Of a stretch of DNA of 64,000 nucleotides, positions 23,311 to 35,165 are shown in pieces. The stretch's first letter is position 1. The number at the start of each line of letters is the position of its first letter. This DNA comes from Eremomyces bilateralis CBS 781.70 (Eukaryota; Ascomycota; Dothideomycetes; Eremomycetales; Eremomycetaceae). The notes beneath the pieces were generated by a model. That model worked only from the letters and a program-made list of their open reading frames with translations, was not told where the DNA came from and searched no databases. A program made the position numbers and the translations under genes. The stretch lies in contig NW_022985067.1 in NCBI RefSeq assembly GCF_010015585.1, positions 1,748,940 to 1,812,939 on the forward strand. Reading direction: 5' to 3'.

Positions 23311-24482
23311 ATGGCGCCGTCATTAGAAGAGCCGATAGACGACGCTGCATTGGATCCTTCTAAGACGAAAGATCCCCAACTTGTGGCACCGGAACCAGGT
23401 ATGGACTCTCTCTTCCTGTCAAGGCAACGCAAAGTATCCGGCATGACCTTTCTAACGCACTTTGTCCCATAGAGCATTGCCCTGGGCCGACATCTAATGA
23501 TGCAGGCAAATCAGACGCCTGCGTAGGCTGTCCGAATAAAGAAATCTGCTCGTCAAGCCAGCCCATGGGACCCGACCCCGATATCCCATATATCACAGAG
23601 CGACTATCGTCTATAAAGCATAAGATCCTCGTCCTCAGTGGCAAGGGAGGGGTCGGAAAATCCACCCTCTCAGTCCTATTATCCCACGCATTTGCATCGA
23701 GCTCAAGACCCGCACATCCTATATCGACGCCAAATGGCAACGGTAACGGCCACACCTCGCCTTCATCCATACCCCTCACGGTCGGCCTCCTCGACGCCGA
23801 CATCACCGGCCCCTCCATCCCTAAAATGCTTTCCCTCGAACAAGAACCTGTCCACGTCACCTCCACTGGCTGGTCGCCCCTCTACCTCACCGACACCCTC
23901 TGCGCCATCTCGATCCAAAACATGCTCCCCAGCAACAACCCCGACACGGCGATCATCTGGCGCGGCGCCAAAAAGACCGGGCTCTTGAAGCAATTCCTCC
24001 GCGACGTCGAGTGGGGGGATCTGGACATGCTCGTCGTCGACACCCCGCCCGGCACGTCCGATGAGCATCTCGCGCTGTGCACGTTCATGCGGGACGCAGG
24101 CATTGATGGCGCGGTGCTCGTCTCCACCCCGCAGGAAGTCGCGTTGCTGGATGTCCGGCGGCAGGTGGATTTCTGCCGGAAAGCGGGCATCCCCATCATT
24201 GGGATCGTGGAGAATATGTCGGGGTTCGTCTGCCCGAATTGTACGGGCGAGAGCCAGATTTTCCGACCCACGACTGGGGGCGCGAGGAAACTGGCGAAAG
24301 ATGAAGGGATCGCGTTTTTGGGGGCGGTTCCCCTGGATCCGAGGATCGGGATGGCGTGTGATTTTGGCGAGGATTTCTTGGAGGCGTTTCCTGAGAGTAA
24401 GGCGGGGGTGGCCTTGAGGGGGGTAGTGAGAGAGGTGGGGAAGAGGATTGGATTGGATGTGGTAGATGACGATGCTGAATAA
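23311..24482 (+). CDS. NBP35: Cytosolic iron-sulfur cluster scaffold Nbp35
   Basis: Two exons, 23311-23398 and 23473-24482, total 1098 nt (365 residues). The splice rebuilds the N-terminal 4Fe-4S motif EHCPGP...ACVGCPNKEIC, which separates Nbp35 from its partner Cfd1. The P-loop is SGKGGVGKST, the Walker-B-like string is LDMLVVDTPPGTSDEH, and the C-terminal CxxC pair is FVCPNCTGES. It assembles Fe-S clusters for cytosolic and nuclear proteins together with Cfd1. A Ser/Asn/Gly-rich insert follows the P-loop helix (about residues 135-155). Full length, and it looks functional. Confidence 0.96.
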
Positions 24483-25074
24483 TGAAAATATACCCCGAGT
24501 ATTATAGTCCACATTTAATGAAATGTCAACTAGGACCATCCTGTGCTTTTTACCGTTTCAACTAGGGCTCCGTCGTCCTCCTCGAACGAGGCCTGTCTTT
24601 GTCCGTTTGATCGGGAGGAAATCCAATTGGACATCGTCCGTTGAAACAATGACGGATGTGAATATCAAACGGCATTTTCTAGACGGAGATTTTGGGTGGA
24701 ATTGGCAGTTGCTTTATCCAACTCACTGGCAGCACTGGGTGGTAGTTCTATGTTCTTCCGCTAGACTGCGATATATTGCATCGCATCAACTACGCAATAA
24801 CAGAAACCAGTGGATGGGCTTGTATCGAGTCGAAAGTCTCTATTTGCTTTATTTGGGGTATCCAAATCGTCTAGTGCCCATGTTTTCCCTGCTCTAAAGA
24901 AGCTATATCCTGCTCCAGCATCCTGCTCCAGCATCCTCCTCAATTACCTCTTTATCCACGATCAAGTGCCTGCTACCATTCCTTTAAAGCCTCAGCAATC
25001 CCACCTACAGACGGGAAAAAGAGGTGCGATTCTTGCTCACCCCACTTGCACGCTATCACTGGCAGTGCTTGCTC
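24483..25074. other. Convergent intergenic region
   Basis: 592 bases between the NBP35 stop and the 3' end of the minus-strand small gene. A short tandem of GCTCCAGCATCCT occurs near 24912-24938. The 124-codon + frame here has no family features. Confidence 0.45.
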
Positions 25075-25807
25075 CTAATCCACCTCGAAGTCCGAGAGGT
25101 CGTAGTCTGGACCGTCGTCTTTAGCCCAGTCCTTCCGGTTGACTAGATGCCACTCATGGTAATCTAGCTTGGGCTCTGGACGTTGTTTCTCCTTGGCTTG
25201 GAGCCACAGCGCCGACGACTTCCATTTAGGCAGGGGGCCGAGGTTGAGGTAGAGGGGGCTTCCCTCGAGCTATCCCACAAAAGTGAACATGAAAGAACGG
25301 TAGGAAGTTATAGTTTGATTGAAATGAACGTACAGTATAGTCGTGGGCGTCGACGCGAAGGCGAAAGACACTGGGGAAGCCTCCCTCGAAGTTGGCTACC
25401 CCAACAATATATGGGAGGGCCGCCGCGAAGTTAACCGACGCAAAAGGGATCTCACTAGAGGATAAGTCGGTTGGGTTAAACCCTATATGAATCTTGGAAT
25501 AGGAGAAGATTTACCGAATTGAAATGCCAGTGCATTTCCGGGCCCGTCCTCCTTGATCAGTGCCAACTGAGAGAATCCGGTCGGAATTCTTTTCCAGGAT
25601 ATTCAGAGCCCACTGAAAGACTTTCGGCGATAGACGCCCCGCCTTCTCTTCGAAGCTGCTAAAGGGCGTCCGGACGATGATCTTGTCTTGGAGGCGTACC
25701 AACCCAGCCAGTGGATTCATATGCTCCTGGACATCATCTCCGAGGATGGCTGTCACATCCTCAAAGGGGTTGGATGCGGTAGTTGGAGGCTTGCTTGACG
25801 AAGCCAT
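25075..25807 (-). CDS. Small uncharacterised protein, three exons
   Basis: Exons 25807-25515, 25454-25334 and 25269-25075 on the minus strand, total 609 nt (202 residues). All three splices have GT-AG ends and keep frame, which is the main support. The sequence starts MASSSKPPTTASNPFEDV, continues with a helical segment EHMNPLAGLVRLQDKII, then FEGGFPSVFRLRVDAHDY and ends KDDGPDYDLSDFEVD. No signal peptide, membrane helix or known catalytic motif. It looks like a lineage-restricted cytosolic protein; function unknown. Confidence 0.72.
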
Positions 25808-26092
25808 AATGATGGTCTCTAAGAGAAAATTGTAGTCTGGGGTTTATAGCGAAAGTCACAGCATTTGATATAAGTTGCGTATGAAGCCGGAACACATCTC
25901 CCAGCACACGGAGTGCGCAGAATTTGATGCAAAGTGATTTCGAAAATTAGTATATAAATGCCCGCACCATACAGGACCGTCGTCAAAAGACAGGGGTTCT
26001 GCCTCAAACGGGTGAAGCAAAACGCAGTGAATCGATCCATTGATCGTCATCCCCTCAAAGAAAGTCAAACAAAACGACATGTGAAGAACACA

Positions 26093-29000
26093 TCATGCTC
26101 TTAGTTTACCTTTACCGCCGCGTGGGTCAAGAGCGGGAAAATCCTCTTCTTCATCTTCTCGAAGGTCCGCTTCTCGTCGACTTTCTTCCTCTGCAAGACT
26201 GAGCTGCTTCGCAAATTCGATATCTGCTTCAAGGCTGGGGCTCCTGCCGATATCCGCATGGCGGCGACTTGGACTCCGGGATTTCGCATAACGAATGGGA
26301 ATATCATAAGCCTGAGGACGAGACGACGAAGCTTGGTCGATGCTTTCGGATATACTTTGGTCGGTTTCCTGGCTCAGCCGCATAGCCTCCTCCATCTGAG
26401 CCTCGAACTCGTCGTCGCCTTCAACGACCCAGGACGGGGACGAGGCACCCGCAGTTTGCGAGACTGGCACGCTACTATCGCTCGCATATGCGCTCGACTC
26501 GCTCTCGCGTCGGTCAATATCTTCCTGGAGACTTTGCTCAGAGAGCATGGCGGCATAGGCCAAAGCTTCTTCCTCGTTATCGAGAAGACCGACACCAAAT
26601 CTTCCAGACAGACGTTCACGCTCCTTGCGACGTTCCTCGCGCTCACGCTCCAGCTCACGTACCTCATGGGCAAGATATTTCTGGAAGCTGGAACCCCGAG
26701 CAGAAGGCGCAAATCGATCGCCATGATCGTTGATACCTCGATCTCCACGGCGCAACCGGCGTTTGCTTCTCTTGTGGTCATTGGCAATATCAGAGCTAAA
26801 GCTCCAAAACCGGAGATCGGTTCCCAGCGCCACTATTCCACGCAGAACAGTGGGGTTGGGGTCAAGGAGGATGGCGGTAGCCCCAGTCGAGTTGGAAAAT
26901 TGATCGGGTATGGGGAATGTAAGCCGTCGATACCGCTGACGATGATACCGAGCAGTAAACCTGGAGTTCAGCGTGCGTACAGCACTTGTGCTCGAGCCAA
27001 GAGGATCCCAGATCTGCACCACCCCATCTTCGCCACCATGGACAACACAGAGTGCAGTCATGGCTAGACTGGTAATCGAGGGAGACTCCGTCCTGATAAC
27101 ACATACTGGCTCAATATTGTTGACAAGTTCCATGGAAGGAGAAGGAGAAGCGCGGATATTCCAAAGAAAGACGACACCATTCGTGGTTCCGACGCCGACA
27201 AACCGCGAATTTTTGCCTGGCACATTGATACCGTTGTCAAACGCCGTCCGCTCTGAGATCGACGATCCGGATGATGAGGGTGGATCGGAATTGTCGTCAC
27301 GAGACACAGACATATCCTCTGACGCCGTGGTCAGAGCGGGGTTTGACATGTCCAGAGCCGTGACGGTAATGGAGACGTTACGCAACAGACCAAATGTCAA
27401 CTTGGATAGCCTCCATTCCTCAGAACACTGGTTGGAAGCGACATTCGACGAAAGAATACCGTCGGGCATCGGATCCTCTCCAGGAGCAGGGGATTTGGAC
27501 TTAGAGACAACACGATTGCCAAAGACGGACCGGTGATCACCATTCTGTGTCTCCTGGTCCATCGCTGAGTGAGGAACAACCGTCTTCTCCATGTCAAGGG
27601 AGCCAACGAGAATGCGGGTTCGACAATATCGAGTAATGTCCGGAAGACCATCTGTTTCTGGGTTCATAAAGACGACCACGGATTCTCCAGCCATACGCCC
27701 ATCATCTCCAGCAAAGTCGACTTCCATCTTGCGTCTCATCTCCCAACCAACGCAACGGTTGCGGAATTCCATCGGTTTCAGACGAAGGAAGGACTCGATC
27801 TCCCGTGTTTCGGCTGCAAGTTGTTGACCATCTAGACACATGCCGATCCACGAGCTGCGAGGAGTATAGCTGCCGTCGGTTTCAGCGTCGTGGTAGGGAT
27901 CAGGCCGAGCGCGTCTCCGACTTGCTTCGACGAGGTTCCAGTAGATGGACCGTCCCACTTTCCAAGCCAAGGCTTCCCGTCGAACTTCATTTGCGTCTCG
28001 CCATGAAGCGGCGTCTGGGGAGACGGGAAACTTTGACAGGTAGAACACTTCTCCGAGCGCATTTAAAGCGACCGCCCACACTCGATTCTGGTTTAGACGA
28101 CGCAGCGAGTACTCTTCATCGACTGCGAATGCAATGATCGGAACCCCAGGGGAGAGGACCCAGCGAGCTGTTAAGTCCCCACGCTGAAGGCGAGCCTCTC
28201 GCGTGGCGTCCGGTCCGCCTACAGTGTACATCGACACGATCCCAGAGGCAGAGCCGACCAGCATCCCAGCAAGTCCATTAGAGAGGAAAGGAATGTTGCG
28301 TGACTTCGTGATCCAAACCGCACAATTCGCTCCCAGATCTTCCACTTGAGGCACACCTTCATCAAGAACCCCCACAATCGGCATCTCGGAGGAGATGCGA
28401 CGGACCTCGCGGTTATGGGTGGAATAGAACTCCGTGAACCCCCGCGGACTCCCGACCCCATGAATGACGCCGTAGTGCTGGCTGATATCCATGACATTCG
28501 GGCAGCCCACCATAGACCCGGACCCAAGGCCATACTCCGCCTCGCCAGAATGCAGCTGCGAAAACTGTGCACTCACTGCCCATCGATTTCCCCAGCCGTC
28601 CAGTTTACGCGATGCAGGATCGCTTCTGCTGGACAAGCCCGTCAGGGATTGGCCATGGATGAACTTGCACCGTCCCATATCCAAGCCAGTTCCGAATGTC
28701 CCATCAATCCGGTCGATGTTGAATAATAGCTCCGAATCGTAGGTTACAAGAGGATTCTGGTATTGCCGAGTCGATGGTATTGGAGATTGGTTGGTCCTGT
28801 CCCTGGTGTTCGCCTCCACGCTCAGTGGCTTGCCACGCGCAATGGCTCGGAGCAGTTGCGTTCGCAAGATGTATTCCTTTCGCCAGGTCGAACGGTTTGA
28901 TAGACGAGTAAAGACGGGAGCCACTCCATCGATGCCACTATCACTCTTGCGGCGGTCTTTCGGCAAATTTCCAGGGAAATATCGGATGAACGCCGCTTTC

Positions 29001-29578
29001 CATACGTAGGGCGAATTCAGCAACGAATGGAATCGCTGGCAAACCAAAGCGCACGTATTGAGGTCAGGAGCGCTGAGATGCGAAAACGCATGGATGAGGA
29101 TTTCTATCAGTCAATAAGTCAGTACCGTAATGGCAAACCAATATCCGGAACACGGAACGGAGTCAGTCAACTTACCATTCGGCAGGGAGTCAGTTAGAGA
29201 TCCTTGAGCGGATGCAGATCCATTGGAAATGACCTGAAAATCCGGTCCTTCCCATCGCTCGTCTCCGGATAGGACAAGAGCATTTTCATACGTTACAATG
29301 TGTCTGCCGGGACTAGCCGTCTCGGTCAGCGTTGACGAAAAGGAATCGACTACGGGACGCGTCTCGGTCTGGGTGCCATCGACGGCAATCCGCCCCCCGA
29401 CCGAAGGAAGTTCCGGTCTAGAATGTTGACCGTCACCGTCTCGAGGTTCCCGAGGGAATCCAGGGGGAGCTGGGATGCTAGAGTCCGGTGATCCATGCTG
29501 GGTGGAAGTATTGGAGCTTTCTACGTGGGATGAATTGGATGAAGCTTTTTGGAAGATTTCGGTAGACTCTGATTGCAT
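26093..29578 (-). CDS. UFO1: F-box / WD-repeat / ubiquitin-interacting-motif protein, Ufo1 type
   Basis: Two exons, 29578-29176 and 29103-26093 on the minus strand, total 3414 nt (1137 residues). The start MQSESTEIF is chosen because the upstream frame continues into promoter sequence. The splice completes an F-box (from about residue 133): LPNEILIHAFSHLSAPDLNT, CALVCQRFHSLL, VWKAAF. The middle holds WD-like blades (FVGVGTTNGVVFLWNIRA, VVHGGEDGVVQIWDPLG). The C-terminus has a coiled Glu/Arg-rich helix and at least three UIMs (EEEALAYAAMLSEQSLQ, EAQMEEAMRLSQE, DIEFAKQLSLAEEE). This order matches yeast Ufo1, the SCF substrate receptor acting with Ddi1. Expected nuclear/cytosolic, targeting phosphoproteins for degradation. 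Confidence 0.88.
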
Positions 29579-29758
29579 AAAACTGTGGAAAATCTGCTGA
29601 TATGAAAGAGTCGACTGAACCAAATGTCTATGGTCAGTCAGAAAGTGTGATGATAGGCGCTTGCGGGCGAACGGACGCGTTAGAAATTGTTGATGATATC
29701 GTTTGGATGTGACAAAGATGCGAGAATGACACGAAGAGTACTGAGAGGCATGATACAC

Positions 29759-29819
29759 GTGACGTGCTAATAAATCGTTTTTGGTTTAATTAGCACGTTA
29801 CGTTTAATTAGCGCGTTTG
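29759..29819. repeat. Hairpin plus direct repeat upstream of UFO1
   Basis: Arms GTGACGTGCTAAT (29759-29771) and ATTAGCACGTTAC (29789-29801) pair over 13 bp with one mismatch around a 17-nt loop. The right arm lies inside the first copy of an 18-bp direct repeat: GTTTAATTAGCACGTTAC (29784-29801), then GTTTAATTAGCGCGTTTG (29802-29819). It lies about 180-240 bases before the UFO1 ATG, in promoter range. Confidence 0.7.
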
Positions 29820-30116
29820 GTTTAGTGCGTTTTCATGCCGATCCATTCAGTCGTTCACACTTCACATCGCATTGACTATTCCTACAGGTATTGCTATGCC
29901 ATTCATAAACGGGTTCCAGCCGCTCTTCAGGATCAGCTCTCCAAAAAGACAAATATGCAGCAGATGCGTTATTTTAAAGAATAGCAATAGATAAGGAGCA
30001 GCGATGAACACTGGACTAATTTCCAGAATAGGCCGTCAAATACCCCTTCGATTATCTGCGATATCTCTCCTATCCTTGCATCCAGTGATGCCGGGGAACC
30101 TTTTCAGTGGACTCCA
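29820..30116. other. Intergenic, no gene seen
   Basis: About 300 bases between the UFO1 promoter and the AA9 3' end. Frames on both strands are short. Part is probably the AA9 3' UTR. Confidence 0.4.
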
Positions 30117-31332
30117 TCACACAGTCAGTCTCAAAGGAGATGCGGCTCTAACACCGTTCGCCTTGACCCTCCTCGCTACCGGTGTAAGGACTTTGTCTTT
30201 GTTTGGTGGCCCATCGAAATTTCGAGAGTTGCAAGCACTATTGATCGCTTCGCATTTTTTCTCCCAAATTTTACAGTTTGCAGAGCCAGTGGGAGGCGCA
30301 GAATCGAAGCACTTCTTACTCTGAGCCCAGCATTCTTTGGACGATGACCAGCACTGACAAGATCAGCCAAAGCAGAGGAGAGGAGTGAGATGGACTTACA
30401 GATTTTTCGTCCGAGTAACTCGGAACCTCAACACCGCACCAGTTTGCATTTTCTAGGATACAGCCTTCCGGCTTCAGCCCCTCCGTTTGCGTCTTTTGTA
30501 CTGCTCTGCGATCGATCGTACCGACTTCGCGTTTCGACGAGCCGGTGAAGGATGCCACATCCGGTCCGGGCAATGAATACGGCAGCTTCAGTGGCGAATC
30601 ATAGATGTCGAAAGTTAAGCTCTTGTCGCCTGACTGAACATATCCGGGGATGCTGACGGTACTTTTCGGCTTTTTATTTCCAGACGACTTCAAGAAGATC
30701 TGGGCACAACCGGTGTAGAATTGCGGTTCTCCCCTGTGCGCAAAGTGCAAGGCGAGCAGCTCCGGCCTCACGAGGTAGTAACCGCCTTCCAAACCCTGGG
30801 GAAGGGCCACGTCCAAATGTCCTTTTTCAATGACCTTGTCGGTGCACCACTTTCCAGCGCCTTCGTCATAGCCATCAGCCGCGATCTTGAACCAGCCGTC
30901 CCCCGCTCCTTTGTCATCGATGGCGGAGTCGACTTTCTTCAAGTAGACCGCACATGGCCCCTTATGGCCTGGGTCAATGACGCCTCTCGTGTAATCATCC
31001 ATCCACGAGCGGAATTCAAAGGACAGCGTAGCACCATCTGGAACTTGACAGACACGAGCAACACCGGTTGCCCCGTTGGCATCTATAATGAAGTGGTGAG
31101 CACAACGGTCGCTTTAGTATCTGAAGGAAGTAAAGAGCTTACTGCATGCCATGTCGTTGCTGCCGATGCCAGCAATCGGGCTTGTTACGGTTCCGGGGTC
31201 GTTTTTCATTCGGACGCAAGTCCCATCTCCTTGGCCGACGCCGTTGACAAATAACTCAGCGAACCCGGTATGTGAAATTGCTTGGCGAGTAGCTGCAAGG
31301 GCAAGCAAGAAATATTTCGTCTGAATAGCCAT
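30117..31332 (-). CDS. AA9 (GH61) lytic polysaccharide monooxygenase with Cys-rich C-terminal module
   Basis: Exons 31332-31143, 31082-30400 and 30353-30117 on the minus strand, total 1110 nt (369 residues). A signal peptide MAIQTKYFLLALAATRQAIS leaves His21 as the mature N-terminus, the first copper ligand. The second His is in DPGHKGPCAVY and the axial Tyr in EPQFYTGCAQIFL, so the copper brace is complete. It cleaves cellulose or related glycans oxidatively outside the cell. After splicing the 46-nt last intron (30399-30354) the protein ends with a Cys/Trp module, CWSSSKECW, CKIWEKKCE and CNSRNFDGPPN, like the tail called X278 on many ascomycete AA9s. If that intron is kept, the frame instead runs into a hydrophobic stretch SPLLWLILSVLVIVQRM and stops at 30316. 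Both are plausible; the spliced form is the better family match. Confidence 0.9.
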
Positions 31333-33432
31333 GATGATCGGACAAATGATCGGGAAAATATGCAACTCGTGTACTTTGAGAAGGAATATGACCGCTCGGC
31401 GGCTGTAGTGCAACGAACGATAGATCAACAGACGGAATGACAGTGGTCAATAGAATGGATTTACTGGATCAAGCAGCGAAAGTAGCAAATCTCGAAGATA
31501 TATAAAGGACTATGGTGAAGAAAAGCACAAAGAAAGGATGAACGGCAACTTCGAAGGTAAGGAGAATGTGATTGCTACATATAATACAACATACTTCTCA
31601 ATGAGAACAACTTCACAACGCCTCGCCAATGGTGATGATTTCATTCCCGCCGATTCCAGGGGGATAGGTGGAAATTGCGAATTACACTGCATGTAGAAAG
31701 ATGAGGGTCTGGTAAGTCGCGCATGGCGCTACCGTAAAGTGAGCCGGAGGAGCTGTCTCACTGTGGTGCAACTAGCATCAAAGAAGGGGACCTTGAGAGC
31801 TGTCAAGCTTGATATCCTGAGGTATGAAAGGTCAACGCAGGTGACTGGCGGAGATAGGGGGATGCACCTCGAGAACCCCTTGCATTGCCCGCGACTGGAG
31901 GCAAACTAGTGATTGAATACATGCTCCAGATCTCCTAGCATGATTTGAAACAGGGTGTTGGGTGCAGCCAAGTATAAGTATGGTAGGTGATAGGTCTCTC
32001 CGAGTCCGATGCCAACTGAAGAGGGCCCAACTTGATACAAGATAACGTGCATGTTCTCTGATGGAGGTCCATCCAACTAATATCTTCTAAACCCTAAGGC
32101 ACCTTCCAGAGCCGCCAAAGGAGTCGAGAATCCAAGGCTGTATGGATAGGGAATGAACGACTCTCGGGAGTAAACTTCATCCGCCGGAAGTGGTTTTATT
32201 AGGTCCTGCAGCCCCAAAATGCCCAATGTTGGAACCTAAGTTAGCGCCTGCAGTTGTGCAGGCGCACAGAAGGTTTATCGATAATCTTTTGTTTCCGAAA
32301 TTCCACATGACTCATAATGGATAGATATACTCCCTGAGAAACACTTGATTCAAGGATATGGGGATCAAGGATGACATCAGCGGATTCAACGCCATGATTA
32401 CAAGGCAAACTTGAAGGACATGTCAACCAAAGAAGACCTCAAAGAAAGGAACTCCTGTTAAACAGGGCCCTGGGATGGGTGTCTCGGAGGGGACCAGTCT
32501 TTACGTAAAGACCATCTGGATGAGACGAGATTGTTGTTACACTACAGGGGACCAGAATGACACTGCAGAGTGGAATATGAAGACGACACCAGGTCGGAAG
32601 CAGATGGAGAGCATCTCATGTCGATAATGCCTGGAGCTGACAACACGCTAGTCTCTGGATGATGGACATAGAAGTCAAGCAAAGTTCTAGGAAAGTTGGA
32701 AGAATTCATCTGTGAAGATGATTGCCCATAGGTAGTTAAATCAATCCAAGGAGAAAGGAGGAGGTTGGTGTTTTCCCAGTGGATACGTACTGGACGACAA
32801 GGATGCCAAAAACATAATTACAATTTACCTACCATACCCCTGATTATTTCACACGGGTTTTCGCATACCTTACTCAGTTACTCTGTCATTCCAGTCCATC
32901 AATGTCACTTCCATGGAGATAACCATGCCTACAGTACTTACGTCCGCAGTGATACCATGCCAATTTCATCAAGAGTTCAGTGTGAGGTCATCAGACAGAC
33001 ACAGATATCACTCATCAGGACGAGCTCACCAGCTCACCAGGCACGAATCACGAACCATGAAATATGCCTTGTTTCCAATCTTAGCAGGCGCTAGTGTTTG
33101 ATGGCCCTGAACCCCGGTTCCCCTCAGCCATCACTCCCGTACTCTATCCATGATCCGACATCATTTCTTGATTCTAGTTTCTTCAAAGTTGAATCCCCAA
33201 CTTCAAGATGGACTTGGAGCCTGAAAATGGCTGTGGATGTTGGCCATCGCGACTCCAAGTCTCGTATTGCGTTCGTAGAAAAATCCCTTGTCAGTCGTTC
33301 CAATTGTGCTCGACGACTTTAAAGGTCGTCTCCATTCCGTCACGAGTTGTTTGGCTGTTGTTGACCTTCTTTCAATCTCACAACCGTTCTGCTACCTTGA
33401 CCCTCGGATGCACCATCTAATCTATAAGCAAG
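31333..33432. other. Intergenic, no supported gene
   Basis: 2.1 kb. The minus-strand AA9 promoter lies at the left and the + strand DNase-like gene's promoter at the right. The longest frame (109 codons near 32765-33094) lacks family features. No repeat structure stands out. Confidence 0.5.
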
Positions 33433-34343
33433 ATGCTGATTCAATTTTCTCAAATTTCTGTCTTATATCTTCTTGCTGCATTTACCGCCTCGGCGTTTCC
33501 TTTGCTGGATCCCGGCGGAGGCGGCTCATCCGCCCCTCCCAGTATCAAATTTCTCTCCAATGCTGTTCAAAGTCGTTTACTCCTAAGAAATCCGGCGGAA
33601 AATCAGCCTCAAGCACAGTATTCAAGGCTCTCCAATTGAATCTCTGCAACAGTGGCTTCGCGAAGTGCTATAGCAAGGGGAAGGCAGTCGGAGAAGGCAA
33701 CTCTGCAATCTCTCTCACCACGCCCCACGTGGTGACCCTCAACGAGATCTGTCTCCAAGATATCCAGAATTCCCTCCACCCAACATTCGCGTCATCATGG
33801 CCGGACGATCATACCTACTACGTCTTCCAACCGGCGATCGACAAACGCACTAACGGCGCGTATAAATGCAAGAACGGCGACCAGTACGGCATCGCTGTCA
33901 TCGGCAGGGTGGCTGCAAGCAAATGGTCCGGTTTCAAGGCGTATGGCGGGCATTACGTCGCACAAGACGGAGGCAATGAGCAGCGATCATTCGCCTGCGC
34001 TGCAGCAAGTAGCGATCACTTCGCTTGCACGACGCATCTGAACACCACGAAGGCGACAGCGATGACTCAATGCAAGGCATTGATGTTTGAAGCAGCGCCG
34101 TACCTAAAGACATCTACGGGCTTTTCGGGGTCTACAGTCGTTGGAGGCGACCTGAACTTGAAGTATGATCGTGGTGATAAGTACAATGTGCAGAATTGTG
34201 TGCCGAATGGATATACTCGGAAGGGAGATGGGAGCGTGCAGCAAATCACATTCTCGAACGATTTGAAGTTCAAGGATAGTTCGAAGATATCTGTTCCCGG
34301 AATAGATCATCCAGGCTGGCTCGTAGATCTGACGAGGACATGA
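33433..34343 (+). CDS. Secreted endonuclease/exonuclease/phosphatase-fold (DNase I-like) protein
   Basis: Two exons, 33433-33541 and 33607-34343, total 846 nt (281 residues). The signal peptide MLIQFSQISVLYLLAAFTASA precedes a Gly-rich linker. The 65-nt intron has a GTATCA donor and an AAATCAG acceptor and is required to join the signal frame to the catalytic frame. The fold's motifs are in order: LQLNLCNSGFAKC, TLNEICLQDI (metal Glu), NEQRSFACA, TTHLNT, VGGDLNLK (catalytic Asp/Asn) and a final IDHPG (His). Eight or more Cys residues fit an extracellular protein. The likely substrate is nucleic acid or a phosphoester; the exact activity is unknown. Neighbours are also secreted enzymes. Confidence 0.82.
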
Positions 34344-35165
34344 GTCTTTCACGATATGTTTAAGGCTGGTGTAGGTCTCTAAGTAGAGTATATTTAGGCT
34401 ATTCTTAACAACAACCATTTCCGATATGTTGTGACAAGGCAACAAGAATGGGTGCGGATTAAGCCCAGTGCTGAAATACCCGAAGCATGGCTGAGCTTCG
34501 GGAGGGCTGACCAAATTTAGCTGCCGCCAGCTTTCAGTTCTCGGCTTCTCCGCCTCCACTGATTATCCCTTTGTCCAGCACTCCAAGCCCTTCTAGTCCG
34601 AAAATTTTATTTACGAACTCCGACTCGTCGGTCATGCACGACACACGAAGCTATCAGGCGCACTCCAAATGGCCAATCAGCCGTCGGGACTGCATACGTC
34701 TCTCGGAACGAAGCTTTCATGTCCGACCTTGATCTCGCATTCATGATGAATGATACGATGTTCCACGGGCATTTATCTCAAGACATCGTATGTTTTCTGG
34801 AGTTCCATCTTGGGTGCCCTGACGAACTGGTGGCTAGCTGAGCTGTATAGCCAGCAATGAATTCTACAGAGTAAGTGTTATTTCTCTAATTTGGATATCG
34901 TCGTCCGACAAGTTGGAATAGTCACACTCCCAGGACGTGTAGCTGGATTCTATACCAATTGGCACTGAGTATAATAAAGACTGGATAGCCCTTGGATTCT
35001 CAGAGTCATGTATTGCTTGACTCTTTGCTTCCCCAGTTCGCAAATCATTCCTTAGAGTTGTCTCATATGGCATCATTGACTGATTGTCTGCCGTAACCAC
35101 TATCCTCTATACGAGAAGATTGAACCACGACCGACTCCTAAGGTATTTTCTAGGTTCTGGTCGCG
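34344..35165. other. Intergenic, no gene seen
   Basis: 820 bases, AT-rich, with short frames on both strands. Contains the promoter of the lysozyme-like gene. Confidence 0.45.

Noticed and set aside
30176-30370. 64-codon minus frame inside the AA9 3' exon
   Set aside because: A shadow of the Cys-rich exon in another frame.
32765-33094. 109-codon open frame in the AA9 to DNase-like gap
   Set aside because: Low-information sequence, no signal or domain; consistent with chance.
33288-33606. Apparent long N-terminal extension of the DNase I-like protein in the catalytic frame
   Set aside because: The signal peptide lies in another frame and a 65-nt intron joins it to the catalytic frame, so the extension is not coding.
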